Program-made: the position numbers and the translations under genes
DNA from: Terriglobus sp. TAA 43
Lineage (GTDB): Bacteria > Acidobacteriota > Terriglobia > Terriglobales > Acidobacteriaceae
Assembly: GCF_000800015.1 (NCBI RefSeq)
Contig: NZ_JUGR01000003.1
Coordinates: forward strand, 186,001 to 250,000
Reading direction: 5' to 3'
Length of the DNA stretch: 64,000 nt
Part shown: positions 44,791 to 54,276 of the stretch, piece by piece
Layout: each line of letters starts with the position of its first letter
Position numbering within the stretch: position 1 is the first letter of the stretch
The notes under the pieces: model-generated
The model's input: only the letters and a program-made list of their open reading frames with translations
Told to the model about the DNA's origin: nothing
Databases searched by the model: none

Positions 44791-44819
44791 TTGACAGTCG
44801 CATTTGTGGTTCCTATATA
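44791..44819 (+). promoter_or_regulatory. Near-consensus sigma-70 promoter of the TonB-dependent receptor
   Basis: TTGACA (44791-44796), a 17-base spacer and TATATA (44814-44819), giving a leader of about 115 bases. Confidence 0.8.
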
Positions 44820-44838
44820 GTTTGCGCCGCGTACAAAA

Positions 44839-44887
44839 CCAGCGCTTGTATCGCTCCAGAAAGCTGGAGATCTCATTTGCGCGCTGG
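44839..44887 (+). promoter_or_regulatory. Structured leader of the receptor mRNA
   Basis: Outer stem CCAGCGC (44839-44845) / GCGCTGG (44881-44887) encloses a hairpin CTCCAG-AAAG-CTGGAG (44854-44869). It lies between promoter and ribosome binding site, ending about 45 bases before it. No riboswitch family is recognised. Confidence 0.5.
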
Positions 44888-44940
44888 TTCCACTTTTCGC
44901 GGTGCGCATGTAGTACGCGGAAAGATTTAGAGGGGGTCAC

Positions 44941-47900
44941 ATGAAGCGTGGAATCATCATCCCGATCGTTCTCGCCTGCGTTTCAGCAGCAGGTGTGGCA
45001 AGGGGCCAAGTAACCGATAGCCAATCCATCTCAGGAACCGTGACAGATGCAACCGGCGCGTCCGTTCCTGGTGCGTCCGTAACGGTCACAAACGAAGCGA
45101 CAAAAATCTCTGTCACGGTGAAGACGAATGGGGACGGTCTGTATAACGCCCTAAACCTTCCCGTGGGCACCTACACCATTTCCACCACGATGGATGGCTT
45201 CAAGAAGTCCGTCGTTACCGGCGTCGCTCTAGACGTGGGTGCGAAACCCGCTGTGCCCGTACAGCTTCAGGTCGGCGCCGTGGGCGAATCGGTTGAGGTC
45301 AAAGCCGAAAGCGTGATGATCCAGACCACCACTGCGGAAATCGGCGGCGTTGTCACCAGCACGGAAGCCACACAGATTCAGCTCAACGGTCGCAACTACA
45401 TCCAACTGATCACCCTGCAGCCCGGTGTTTCGCAGACGGTGGCCAGTGGTTTTGCCATCTCCGGAACTTATGGCGTCAACGGCAACTCGCAATCCGTTAA
45501 CGGTATCCGTACCGACTCGATGAATTTCTTCATCGACGGTGTAGACAACAAGGACAACGGTGGTGGCGGCAACAATTTCGTCAACATCTCGCCTGATTCC
45601 CTGCAGCAGTTCCGCAATGTAGCATCCGCCTATGACGCCAGCTATGGTGGCTCGTCGGGTGCGACGGTATCAGTGGCTATCAAGAGCGGCGGCCAGAGCT
45701 TCCACGGCAACGCGTACGAATACATCCGTAACGATGCCATTCAGGCCTATCCCTTCCGCGCGTTGAGTTCATACAGCGTTGCGCCGGTAAAGGCACCGCT
45801 TCGCTACAACGATTTCGGATGGACTCTCGGCGGTCCCATTTATATCCCTGGTCACTTTAACGCCAGCAAGGAAAAGCTGTTCTTCTTTGCCGGACAAGAG
45901 TACAAGCGGCTGCGCACGTCCACCGTACAGAATGTAACCGTCCCCACTCCAGCCGCGATTGCAGCTGCGATCGCAACAGGGCCAAGCACCGCTACGGGGC
46001 GCGCCATTGCGGCGAGCATTCTACAAGACCCAAGCGGTAACTTCCGATATCTGAGCCTTGGCAACAACGATCAGTCGGAATGGCTAATCAAAATTGATTA
46101 CCACATGAATGAGAAGAACCAATTCAGCGGTTCTTATGTTCACGACAACGTAAAGGTAGTGGGTAATCCGACAAACTTTGTCATCTATGATCGCCTGATC
46201 CCTGGCCTTACATCCAATGCACGCTGGATTCACACATTCAATTCGAGAATGGTGAATACGGCGGTCGGCTCCTTCTCTGGCAACATCATCAACGAAGGCG
46301 TGAACATCCGCCCCAATCCGCAGTTTGGGAAATCTGTCCAACGCGCGGACTATGGCATGACATATGCCACTCTGTACAACGCGTCCACATACATCCCGCA
46401 GACCACCATCTCGGGTTATGGCAATCCCGGCACGACCCCACGTCAGTTCGACAACTATCAGCGCATTTACGCCTTGAAAGATGACCTATCGATTGTCGTA
46501 GGAAATCATTCGATGAAGACAGGTGCTTACTTCTGGCGCGCCCGCAAGAACCAGACCGCACCGCCGCAGTTGAACGGCGCATTCACGTTCTCCAACCTGG
46601 CGGGCCTTGTTGCCGGCAATTTTGCCAGCTACACCGAAGGCAGCAACATTCCTCAAATCCAGGCCCGTTTCACGCAATTTGAAACATACTTCCAGGATGA
46701 CTGGACCCTCAGCCGACGTCTTACTCTCAACATGGGTTTGCGCTGGCAGTACATGCCACCAATCGCAAGCTGGCCGAACAATACCGCCTTCTTCGATCCG
46801 AACTTCTACGACCCTACAAAGGCTGCTACGGTTAGTGGAACGACCGGCTTGATCACTTCGAATCCGGCGCCCTACAACGGTTTGATTCTTCCCGGAACCG
46901 GGTTCTCAGACAAGGCGAAGCAGGTAGTGGCTCCGAACGTTTACAACAACCCGCAAGTGACAGCTTTGTTCCACAATCTGCCCGGCGGCATTATCAACAG
47001 TGTCTACAACACGTTTGCTCCGCGCGCAGGCTTTGCATATGACTTGACCGGGAAACAAGACACCGTGGTCCGGGGCGGCTACGGCATGTCTTACGAACGT
47101 GTGGAAGGTAACTATATCTACGGTGCAGCTTCACAGTTGCCCTTCGTGGCGGTCGCCAACCTCGCAAGCGCGGGCAACGCAGATGCACTTGGTTCAGTTG
47201 GCACCTCGGCTGCGCCGCAGAACATAGGAAACTCAGGCGATCGTAACCTGAATCCACCCCGTATTCACAACTACAGTATTGGCGTTCAGCACAAGCTGTT
47301 CAACAATACCTCGGTAGAAATGAACTACGTCGGTTCGCACGCATCCAACCTGACGTATCGCAAGAACCTGAACCAGGGTGCAGCAGGCATCGAACAGGCG
47401 AATCCAAGCGTAGCGCGAAATGCGCTGCGACCCTACAAGGGCTACGGTGAGATCTACCAGTATTCCAACGGGTCGCATTCAAACTACAACTCTCTGCAGG
47501 CGCGCTGGCAAACACGCTTCAATCAAGGTGGTCTGGTAAGTCTGGCGTTTACATGGTCGAAATGCCTTGCCATGGGATCTTCGTTCGACTATCAGCCGCA
47601 GGACAGCACGAATCTGGCAGCGGATTACGGCCCATGCACTTTTAATCAGCCGAAGATCTTCGTGGCCAGCTATGTGTACCCCCTTCCCTTCTGGCAACAC
47701 TCACAGGAGTGGTACAAGAAGGCCTTGGGAGGCTGGCAGGTTTCGGGTATTACACGTATCGCCAATGGCCTTCCAATTAACATCATCCAACCCTCAGGTC
47801 TCTCGGTTGCCGGCAACCTGGTCACCACAGCCAACGTTGCGCAGCGTCCGAATCTTGTACCGGGTGTAAGCCCCTACGCGCACAACGGCAAGCAATATCT

Positions 47901-48234
47901 GAACTACAACGCGTTCGTTCAACCTGCCGCCGGCACATACGGCAATGTCGGTTATGCCGCCATCAAGGGACCGCTGTTCAACAACTGGGATGTGGCTCTG
48001 CAGAAAAACATTCCCATTCACGAATCGATCGGTGCAGAGTTCCGCGCCGAGATGTTCAATGCGCCAAACCATCTCTCCCCGTTCGCCGTGGGTGGAACTT
48101 TGGGCTCGGTGCAACCGAACGGGACCTATCAACCCAACTACAGCTCCACCGGAACGTACCAGAACTCATTCGGACAGATCACCTCAACGGCTGATCCTCG
48201 TACGATGGAGTTCGTACTTCGCATCAACTTCTAA
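44941..48234 (+). CDS. TonB-dependent receptor, Oar type with N-terminal carboxypeptidase-regulatory-like domain
   Basis: 1097 residues, RBS AGAGGGGGTC. Signal peptide (KRGIIIPIVLACVSAAGVARG), a CarboxypepD_reg-like domain (about 28-105: ISGTVTDATGASVPGASVTV ... LPVGTYTISTTMDGFKK), a plug region (about 120-240: QIQLNGRNYIQLITLQPGV, SMNFFIDGVDNKDNGGGGNN), then a long beta barrel ending in FVLRINF with the terminal aromatic. These receptors import glycans or other large substrates across the outer membrane using TonB energy. It heads a carbohydrate module and is followed by a terminator; its own strong promoter suggests separate expression. The substrate is inferred as a plant-type pentoside from the neighbours. 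Confidence 0.93.
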   Translation: MKRGIIIPIVLACVSAAGVARGQVTDSQSISGTVTDATGASVPGASVTVTNEATKISVTVKTNGDGLYNALNLPVGTYTISTTMDGFKKSVVTGVALDVGAKPAVPVQLQVGAVGESVEVKAESVMIQTTTAEIGGVVTSTEATQIQLNGRNYIQLITLQPGVSQTVASGFAISGTYGVNGNSQSVNGIRTDSMNFFIDGVDNKDNGGGGNNFVNISPDSLQQFRNVASAYDASYGGSSGATVSVAIKSGGQSFHGNAYEYIRNDAIQAYPFRALSSYSVAPVKAPLRYNDFGWTLGGPIYIPGHFNASKEKLFFFAGQEYKRLRTSTVQNVTVPTPAAIAAAIATGPSTATGRAIAASILQDPSGNFRYLSLGNNDQSEWLIKIDYHMNEKNQFSGSYVHDNVKVVGNPTNFVIYDRLIPGLTSNARWIHTFNSRMVNTAVGSFSGNIINEGVNIRPNPQFGKSVQRADYGMTYATLYNASTYIPQTTISGYGNPGTTPRQFDNYQRIYALKDDLSIVVGNHSMKTGAYFWRARKNQTAPPQLNGAFTFSNLAGLVAGNFASYTEGSNIPQIQARFTQFETYFQDDWTLSRRLTLNMGLRWQYMPPIASWPNNTAFFDPNFYDPTKAATVSGTTGLITSNPAPYNGLILPGTGFSDKAKQVVAPNVYNNPQVTALFHNLPGGIINSVYNTFAPRAGFAYDLTGKQDTVVRGGYGMSYERVEGNYIYGAASQLPFVAVANLASAGNADALGSVGTSAAPQNIGNSGDRNLNPPRIHNYSIGVQHKLFNNTSVEMNYVGSHASNLTYRKNLNQGAAGIEQANPSVARNALRPYKGYGEIYQYSNGSHSNYNSLQARWQTRFNQGGLVSLAFTWSKCLAMGSSFDYQPQDSTNLAADYGPCTFNQPKIFVASYVYPLPFWQHSQEWYKKALGGWQVSGITRIANGLPINIIQPSGLSVAGNLVTTANVAQRPNLVPGVSPYAHNGKQYLNYNAFVQPAAGTYGNVGYAAIKGPLFNNWDVALQKNIPIHESIGAEFRAEMFNAPNHLSPFAVGGTLGSVQPNGTYQPNYSSTGTYQNSFGQITSTADPRTMEFVLRINF

Positions 48235-48252
48235 CAATCATTCCCTCCAGGA

Positions 48253-48282
48253 GGCCCCGGGACATCCGGGGCCTTTTCTTTT
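48253..48282 (+). terminator. Terminator after the TonB-dependent receptor
   Basis: Perfect stem GGCCCCGG (48253-48260) / CCGGGGCC (48266-48273) with a GACAT loop, then TTTTCTTTTC. Confidence 0.9.
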
Positions 48283-48350
48283 CTTCCTACTCAATAAACC
48301 CGAGGCGCATTATTGCCTTTATTTACTGGGAATTTTGTGAACCATACTGC

Positions 48351-48380
48351 TTGACACGCGCAACAACGCAACCCTATATT
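48351..48380 (+). promoter_or_regulatory. Near-consensus promoter of the cytochrome/PQQ operon
   Basis: TTGACA (48351-48356), an 18-base spacer and TATATT (48375-48380), about 110 bases before the cytochrome start. Confidence 0.75.
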
Positions 48381-48490
48381 TCCAGACAAGAAATAAATCT
48401 TTCTGCCCTCTTTTCATCTGCGATTGCCTGGGAACACGTTGGCGGTCGATGTCACTGCTGTACGGGATACGCAAGAACGGAAACCTTGTG

Positions 48491-49339
48491 ATGAATCTGT
48501 TGACGAAATGTGCTGTTCCAGCCGCACTGCTGACGATGGCATTTGCTTCCCTTCCAAACCTCAACGCACAAAACGCGAATGCTCCACGTCCTCAGGGCGC
48601 ACGGCCACAGGTCACTGTAGGATCGCAGGGCCCCATGCCCGTGCATGCAAAGTTCACCGAACAACAGATTGAAAACGGTGGAACGCTGTTTCTGCAGAAC
48701 TGCGCGTTTTGCCACGGCAAGGATGCCAGTGGCGGCGAGAGTGGTCCGGATCTGACGCGCTCGAAAGTCGTGTCGGGCGACAAGGAAGGTGAAGGCATTG
48801 GTCAAGTAGTGCGCAATGGTCGGCTCGATAAAGGCATGCCGCGCTTTAACCTTGGCGACTCCGAGATCCTCAGCCTGGTCGCTTTCATCCATTCGCAGCA
48901 GGACAAGGCGATGTCGCAGACCGGCAACCGCAAAGGCGTGGAAGAGAGCGACCTGCACACCGGCAATGCCGAGGCGGGCAAGAAGTACTTTGAGAGCACT
49001 GGCGGGTGCGTGAAGTGCCATTCAGCGACCGGCGATCTTGCCAAGGTGGCCACGCGTTATAGCGGCCTGCAGTTGCTGGAACAGATGCTGTATCCACGGC
49101 AGGCGAAGCCCACGGTATCCGTAAAGACAGCCGGCGGCCAAAGCTACGACGGCCCGCTGGAGTATCAGGATGAATTTCATATCGGCATGAAGGACAGCTT
49201 CGGCGTGTATCACTCCTGGCCTGTCTCTGCGGTGACGTTCAAGGTGAACAATCCTGCGGAACAGCATGTGGAGATCATGAGCCGATACACCGACAAGGAC
49301 ATGCACGACGTCCTCGCCTACATTCAGACATTGAAGTAA
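48491..49339 (+). CDS. Diheme c-type cytochrome
   Basis: 282 residues from ATG 48491; the frame opens earlier at 48449 but the signal peptide (LTKCAVPAALLTMAFASLPN) starts here. Two CxxCH sites: CAFCH (71-75) in an SSxxC-type cytochrome c domain, and CVKCH (173-177). Methionine ligands are likely in GMPRF and QMLYP. It starts the operon with the PQQ-type dehydrogenase gene 13 bases later, so it is the probable periplasmic electron acceptor for that enzyme. Confidence 0.9.
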   Translation: MNLLTKCAVPAALLTMAFASLPNLNAQNANAPRPQGARPQVTVGSQGPMPVHAKFTEQQIENGGTLFLQNCAFCHGKDASGGESGPDLTRSKVVSGDKEGEGIGQVVRNGRLDKGMPRFNLGDSEILSLVAFIHSQQDKAMSQTGNRKGVEESDLHTGNAEAGKKYFESTGGCVKCHSATGDLAKVATRYSGLQLLEQMLYPRQAKPTVSVKTAGGQSYDGPLEYQDEFHIGMKDSFGVYHSWPVSAVTFKVNNPAEQHVEIMSRYTDKDMHDVLAYIQTLK

Positions 49340-49352
49340 TTCAGGGGTTCCC

Positions 49353-50933
49353 GTGAAGCATTGGTTTAAGAGCGTTCGAGTCCTATCGCTGGTTGCGGTG
49401 TGTGCGCTGGGAGCATCCGCACAGTCCGTCGATTTCAACATGCTGAAGAATCCGCCGAAGGATAGCTGGCCTGGCTTTCATGGCGATTACAGCGGTCGCC
49501 GCCACAGCGCGCTGACTCAGATCAACACCGGGAACGTACAAAACATGACGCCGGCGTGGACTTTTCAGACTGGCCAGACACAGCCCATTAAGGCGACTCC
49601 AATTCTTGTTGATGGCATTCTTTACTTCACGATGCCCGACAACATCTGGGCCATTGATGCGCGCACCGGTCATACCATCTGGCACTTCACCGCCCCACCG
49701 AATAAAGCTTTTCATATTGGTCAGCGCGGCGTAAGCATCCTGAAGGACAAGATCTACTACATGTCCAGCGACGCGCACGCGATGGCGCTCGACGCAAAGA
49801 CCGGCAAAGTGCTGTGGGATGTTGTGGTCGCCGATTCAAACAAGGGACAGTGGTCGACAATGTCGCCGCTGATCGTCGGCAACCATGTGATCGTGGGTGC
49901 GTCAGGCGACTTCGACAATCTGCAAGGATTCATTCGTTCGCTCGATCCAGACACCGGTGCCACGCAGTGGAACTGGGTTGCAACCGATCCGGTTGGGACC
50001 AAGGGTAAGACCACTGGCGGCAACGTGTGGATGACCGGCACGTACGATCCCGATCTGCACCTGATGTACTGGGGCACAGGCAATCCAACGCCCGTACTGA
50101 ACGGCAAACCACGCCCTGGCGACAACCTCTACACATGCAGCATCGTTGCGCTGGATCCGGATACCGGAACACTGAAGTGGGCTTTCCAGCCTTCGCCGCA
50201 TGACACGCATGATTGGGACGCCGTTGAGATTCCGGTTTTGGCGGATGTGGATTTCAAAGGCCAGAAGCGCAAGGTGCTGATGCAGGCATCGCGCAACGGC
50301 TACTTCTTTGTGATTGACCGCACGAATGGCAAGTCGCTAGTGACTGCTCCGTTTGGTCCTGTGAACTGGTCCAAGGGCGTGGATGAACGCGGTGAGCCAA
50401 TTCCCGATCCCGAGAAAGAACCTGCTCCAGATGGTCGTCTGATTGCCCCGGATGAAGGCGGTATGACGAACTTCCGTTCGCCAAGCTTCGATCCAAAAAC
50501 TGGCTTGTTCATTGTGAGCGCATCGCCCAGCTACAGCGTGTATTTCAGCAAACCGGCGGATGGAGCCTACGGCTGGGCAGGCGCTGACTACGGCGTGTGG
50601 AGCAAGGGTGTCCTGGAGGCCATTGACTATCGGACCGGCAAGATTCGTTGGTCGCATGAGCTTGGCCGTCGCGCAGGTTCTGGCGTGATGACAACCGATG
50701 GTGGGCTGACCTTCAGCGGAGACGCGGACGGTAACTTCCTGGGTCTTGATACCGCCACAGGAAAAACGTTGTGGCACTCCGGCACCGGCGGCAACATTTC
50801 ATCCACGCCCATTACTTATGAACTGGATGGCAAGCAGGTAGTTCTGATGAGCAGCGGCGGCGTGATGTATGCATGGACACTGCCTGGTTATCCAACAGCC
50901 AAAGGCACAGGCACGAAAAAAGCAGCGAAATAA
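49353..50933 (+). CDS. PQQ-dependent dehydrogenase-like beta-propeller enzyme
   Basis: 526 residues from GTG 49353. Signal peptide (VLSLVAVCALGASAQ) and an eight-bladed quinoprotein propeller: WPGFHGDYSGRRHSALTQIN, WTFQTGQTQPIKATPILVDG, IWAIDARTGHTIWHF, the repeated WxW-type blades LKWAFQPSPHDTHDWDAVE and GLTFSGDADGNFLGLDTATG. The D-x-D motif HDWDA suggests a calcium-PQQ site. No heme domain is fused; the upstream cytochrome can supply that. Members oxidise alcohols or sugars in the periplasm; the substrate here is inferred to be a sugar. Confidence 0.88.
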   Translation: MKHWFKSVRVLSLVAVCALGASAQSVDFNMLKNPPKDSWPGFHGDYSGRRHSALTQINTGNVQNMTPAWTFQTGQTQPIKATPILVDGILYFTMPDNIWAIDARTGHTIWHFTAPPNKAFHIGQRGVSILKDKIYYMSSDAHAMALDAKTGKVLWDVVVADSNKGQWSTMSPLIVGNHVIVGASGDFDNLQGFIRSLDPDTGATQWNWVATDPVGTKGKTTGGNVWMTGTYDPDLHLMYWGTGNPTPVLNGKPRPGDNLYTCSIVALDPDTGTLKWAFQPSPHDTHDWDAVEIPVLADVDFKGQKRKVLMQASRNGYFFVIDRTNGKSLVTAPFGPVNWSKGVDERGEPIPDPEKEPAPDGRLIAPDEGGMTNFRSPSFDPKTGLFIVSASPSYSVYFSKPADGAYGWAGADYGVWSKGVLEAIDYRTGKIRWSHELGRRAGSGVMTTDGGLTFSGDADGNFLGLDTATGKTLWHSGTGGNISSTPITYELDGKQVVLMSSGGVMYAWTLPGYPTAKGTGTKKAAK

Positions 50934-50950
50934 CTGCGAGGAGCGGTTCC

Positions 50951-51976
50951 ATGAAGAAGTTCGGAATGGCAATCATGGCTGGCGTATTGTGCGCTGGGCA
51001 GGCATGGGCAGCACAGCACATCCGCGTTTTGATTGTGGATGGTGAAAGCGCCGCTCCGTACCATAACTGGGCCGCTATTACGCCGGTTCTGAAGAAGGAA
51101 CTGGACGAGGTTGGCATCTTCGATACGGAAGTGCTCACTGCACCGCCAAAGGGCGCCGACTTTAGCACATTCCATCCGGATTGGAAGAAGTATGGCGTCA
51201 TTGTGCTGAACTACGACGCGCCAGACGAGCGTTGGCCAGATGACGTGAAGACCAGCTTCGAGCAGTACATGAAGGGCGGCGGAGGTCTGGTCATCATTCA
51301 CGCAGCGGACAATGCCTTTCCTCATTGGAAGGCCTACAACCAGATGGTTGGCATAGGTGGTTGGCGCGGACGTAAGGAAGATGCTGGTCCGCATTGGGTA
51401 TGGAAGGACGGCAAAGTGGTGCCTCTAGAAGACACTGGCCACAATGCGATGCATGGCTTGCGCAAGCCGTTTCTCGTAACGGTTCGCGATACAAAGAACC
51501 CCGTTATGCGCGGCTTGCCGACAACCTGGATGCACATGGGCGATGAACTCTACGGATACCTGCGCGGTCCCGGCGGTATGACCGTGCTGGCCACGGCCTA
51601 TTCTGATCCCGCGAATCATGGCACTGGCGAGAATGAGCCTATGGTAATGACCTCGACCTTCGGCAAAGGACGCACCTTCCACACAGCGTGGGGACACGAC
51701 GTGTATGCGCAAAGCTCCACGGATTCTGTCGTGCTCTTCCAGCGCGGCGTGGAGTGGGCGGCCACCGGCAAGGTGACACAGGCTGTGCCAGCGACGTTCC
51801 CCACGGCAAATACGGTGAGCTTCCGAGCCGACCTGGCCGCGATGGATCCGAACGCTGCAAAGGGCGCAAATCCGCTGGATATGACGATGCCTGCACGTCC
51901 CATGGGACCTCGTCCGGCAGGTGCTACCGGTGCTGCGGCACCCGGCACGCCGACACAGGCACCTCCGCAACGGTAA
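50951..51976 (+). CDS. Secreted ThuA domain-containing protein (sugar module)
   Basis: 341 residues from ATG 50951 (RBS GAGGAG, 17 bases after the dehydrogenase). Signal peptide (FGMAIMAGVLCAGQAWAAQ). ThuA fold: IRVLIVDGESAAPYHNW, YGVIVLNYDAPDE, GGGLVIIHAADNAFPHW, GMTVLATAYSD and KGRTFHTAWGHDVY. A 75-residue Ala/Pro-rich tail (PMGPRPAGATGAAAPGTPTQ) follows. The cysteine nucleophile of amidotransferases is absent, as usual for ThuA. Its place after an oxidase suggests it handles a keto sugar (inference). Confidence 0.87.
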   Translation: MKKFGMAIMAGVLCAGQAWAAQHIRVLIVDGESAAPYHNWAAITPVLKKELDEVGIFDTEVLTAPPKGADFSTFHPDWKKYGVIVLNYDAPDERWPDDVKTSFEQYMKGGGGLVIIHAADNAFPHWKAYNQMVGIGGWRGRKEDAGPHWVWKDGKVVPLEDTGHNAMHGLRKPFLVTVRDTKNPVMRGLPTTWMHMGDELYGYLRGPGGMTVLATAYSDPANHGTGENEPMVMTSTFGKGRTFHTAWGHDVYAQSSTDSVVLFQRGVEWAATGKVTQAVPATFPTANTVSFRADLAAMDPNAAKGANPLDMTMPARPMGPRPAGATGAAAPGTPTQAPPQR

Positions 51977-52004
51977 TATTGTCGGGAACGCCGCAGGAGA
52001 TTTC

Positions 52005-53057
52005 ATGAAGACGATCAAGGGGCCAGCCATCTTTCTGGCGCAGTTTGCGGGCGACGAATCGCCCTTCAACAACCTGAACGAGATTGCACAGTGGGCCGCA
52101 TCACTCGGCTATAAGGGCGTGCAGATCCCAAGCTGGGATGGACGCCTGTTTGACCTGAAGAAGGCAGCAGAGAGCAAGACCTACTGCGACGAGGTGCTCG
52201 GCACACTCGCATCGCATGGTGTTGCGCTTACCGAGCTTTCGACTCATCTTCAAGGTCAGCTTGTCGCCGTACATCCCGCGTACGATGCCCTCTTCGACAG
52301 CTTTGCCCCGGCCGAAGTTCATAACAATTCGAAGGCACGCACAGAATGGGCTGTTCAGCAGCTCAAGTATGCGGCGAAGGCTTCGGCGAATCTCGGTTTG
52401 CAGGCGCATGCGACCTTCTCTGGTGCACTGGCATGGCCGTATCTATATCCATGGCCGCAGCGTCCTGCGGGCCTGGTGGAAACAGCATTTGGTGAACTGG
52501 CCAAGCGCTGGACGCCGATCCTGAACACCTTCGACGAAAACGGTATCGACCTCTGCTACGAGATTCATCCCGGCGAAGATCTGCATGATGGCGCTTCGTT
52601 CGAGATGTTCCTGGAAGCGGTCAAGAATCATCCGCGTTGCAACCTGCTGTTTGACCCGAGCCACTTTGTACTGCAGCAGTTGGACTATCTGGAATACATC
52701 GACCTGTATCACGAACGTATTCGCATGTTCCATGTGAAGGATGCGGAGTTTCGTCCGTCGGGACGCCAGGGCGTTTATGGTGGCTTCCAGTCGTGGGCAA
52801 ACCGCGCAGGACGCTTCCGTTCACTGGGCGATGGGCAGGTGGATTTCGGCGCCATTTTCTCCAAACTGACACAGTATGGCTTCGATGGTTGGGCAGTGCT
52901 GGAGTGGGAGTGCTGCATTAAGGACTCCTCACAGGGTGCTCGTGAAGGTGCTCCGTTTATTGCAAAGCACATCATTCAGGCCGTGGATAGAGCATTCGAC
53001 GATTTCGCTGGTGCTGAAACGGACGACAACATGCTGCGTAAGCTGCTGGGACTGTAA
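52005..53057 (+). CDS. Sugar phosphate isomerase/epimerase (xylose isomerase-like TIM barrel)
   Basis: 350 residues from ATG 52005 (RBS CAGGAGA). TIM-barrel strands: GYKGVQIPSWDG, LTELSTHLQGQLV, NGIDLCYEIHPGEDLHDG with the metal Glu, NLLFDPSHFVLQQLD, IRMFHVKDAEFRP and GFDGWAVLEWECC. The set of acids and His fits the AP2Ec metal-binding group. Members isomerise or epimerise keto sugars; the exact substrate is unknown. Cytoplasmic (no signal). Confidence 0.9.
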   Translation: MKTIKGPAIFLAQFAGDESPFNNLNEIAQWAASLGYKGVQIPSWDGRLFDLKKAAESKTYCDEVLGTLASHGVALTELSTHLQGQLVAVHPAYDALFDSFAPAEVHNNSKARTEWAVQQLKYAAKASANLGLQAHATFSGALAWPYLYPWPQRPAGLVETAFGELAKRWTPILNTFDENGIDLCYEIHPGEDLHDGASFEMFLEAVKNHPRCNLLFDPSHFVLQQLDYLEYIDLYHERIRMFHVKDAEFRPSGRQGVYGGFQSWANRAGRFRSLGDGQVDFGAIFSKLTQYGFDGWAVLEWECCIKDSSQGAREGAPFIAKHIIQAVDRAFDDFAGAETDDNMLRKLLGL

Positions 53058-53075
53058 GAGGAGATCGAAAGAATC

Positions 53076-54224
53076 ATGGCAAAGCTGCAACGACGTCTTC
53101 GTCTGGGTATGGTGGGCGGTGGGCCCGGAGCCTTCATCGGCGCGGTTCACCGTATGGCCGCACGCTTGGACGACCGCTTTGAACTGGTGGCTGCGGCTCT
53201 CTCCTCTGATCCGGAAAAGTCAAAGAGTTTCGCGAAAGAGATCCACGTGCCACGCGCCTATGGAAGCTATCAGGAGATGGCCGAGGCGGAAGCAAAGCAC
53301 CCGGAACCCATCGACGTAGTAGCCATTGTTACACCGAACAGCACGCATTATCCCGTTGCCAAGGCATTCCTCAATGCAGGCATCCCCGTCATGTGCGACA
53401 AGCCTATGACGATGACCGTGGATGAAGCCGAAGATTTGGCTGCGATCGTGCACAAGTCTGGCCTTACCTTCGGCCTGACGCATACGTACTCCGGCTATCC
53501 CATGGTTCGCCAGATGCGCGAAATGATTCTGGACGGTGCACTGGGCAAGATTCGCATGATCAATGTCGCCTACGTACAGGGCTGGCTCTCCACTCCGGTA
53601 GAGCAGACCGGTGCAAAGCAGGCTGAATGGCGTACCGATCCCACCAAGAGCGGTAAAGGCGGAGCACTTGGCGACATTGCAACACATGCTTACCACATTG
53701 CTCTCTTCACCACGGGCCTCAAGGCGGAGTCCATCGCTGCTGATGTGACCACCTTCGTCCCGGGTCGCCGCCTCGATGACAACGTTCAGGCGATGATCCG
53801 TTTTGAAGGCGGAGCCAAAGCTTCTCTGATCGCATCGCAGATCGCCGCAGGCATTGAGAACGACCTTACGCTTCGCATCCATGGCGAGCTCGGCAGCTTT
53901 GAGTGGCATCAGGAGAATCCGAACTACCTCATTCACTCGCCGCTGAACGACGCGCCACGCACCATTACGCGCGGCGGTCCGACAGCCGGACCGTGGGCCG
54001 TTTACAGCACGCGTGTTCCCTCCGGTCATCCGGAAGGCTATCTGGAGGCATTCGGCCAGCTTTACAAGGATCTAGCCGAACTGCTGGCAGCCAAGCTGGA
54101 AGATCGTGAACCGAATCCCATATCGAAGCTCTTGCCGGACGTACAGGACGGCGTTCGCGGTATGCGTTTCATTGATGCCGTACTTGCCTCCTCTGAAAAC
54201 GGGTCGGCCTGGACAAAGCTGTAG
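53076..54224 (+). CDS. Gfo/Idh/MocA family oxidoreductase
   Basis: 382 residues. The Rossmann start LGMVGGGPGAFIGAVHRMAA and the NAD(P)-binding region VAIVTPNSTHYPVAKAFLNA are followed by CDKPMTMTVDEAEDLA (the EKP loop with Asp in place of Glu), GLTHTYSGYPMVRQMREMI, and GKGGALGDIATHAYHIALF with the catalytic-type His. Such enzymes reduce or oxidise sugars at C1 or C3. Starting 18 bases after the isomerase gene, it would pair with it in handling a keto-sugar intermediate (inference). Confidence 0.9.
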   Translation: MAKLQRRLRLGMVGGGPGAFIGAVHRMAARLDDRFELVAAALSSDPEKSKSFAKEIHVPRAYGSYQEMAEAEAKHPEPIDVVAIVTPNSTHYPVAKAFLNAGIPVMCDKPMTMTVDEAEDLAAIVHKSGLTFGLTHTYSGYPMVRQMREMILDGALGKIRMINVAYVQGWLSTPVEQTGAKQAEWRTDPTKSGKGGALGDIATHAYHIALFTTGLKAESIAADVTTFVPGRRLDDNVQAMIRFEGGAKASLIASQIAAGIENDLTLRIHGELGSFEWHQENPNYLIHSPLNDAPRTITRGGPTAGPWAVYSTRVPSGHPEGYLEAFGQLYKDLAELLAAKLEDREPNPISKLLPDVQDGVRGMRFIDAVLASSENGSAWTKL

Positions 54225-54276
54225 TAACAACGCCGGAACAATCGGCCAAATGGCGTAGCATGTTGGAAATACACTC

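Larger units (their letters stand above)
44454..44940. other. Divergent regulatory region (487 bases) between symporter and receptor
   Basis: No gene is credible here. It holds the receptor promoter at 44791-44819 and a nested stem in the receptor leader at 44839-44887; the left half (44454-44790) contains nothing I can assign. Confidence 0.6.

Noticed and set aside
44682-44909. Minus-strand frames in the symporter/receptor intergenic region
   Set aside because: They cross the receptor promoter and have no hydrophobic pattern, domain or ribosome site.
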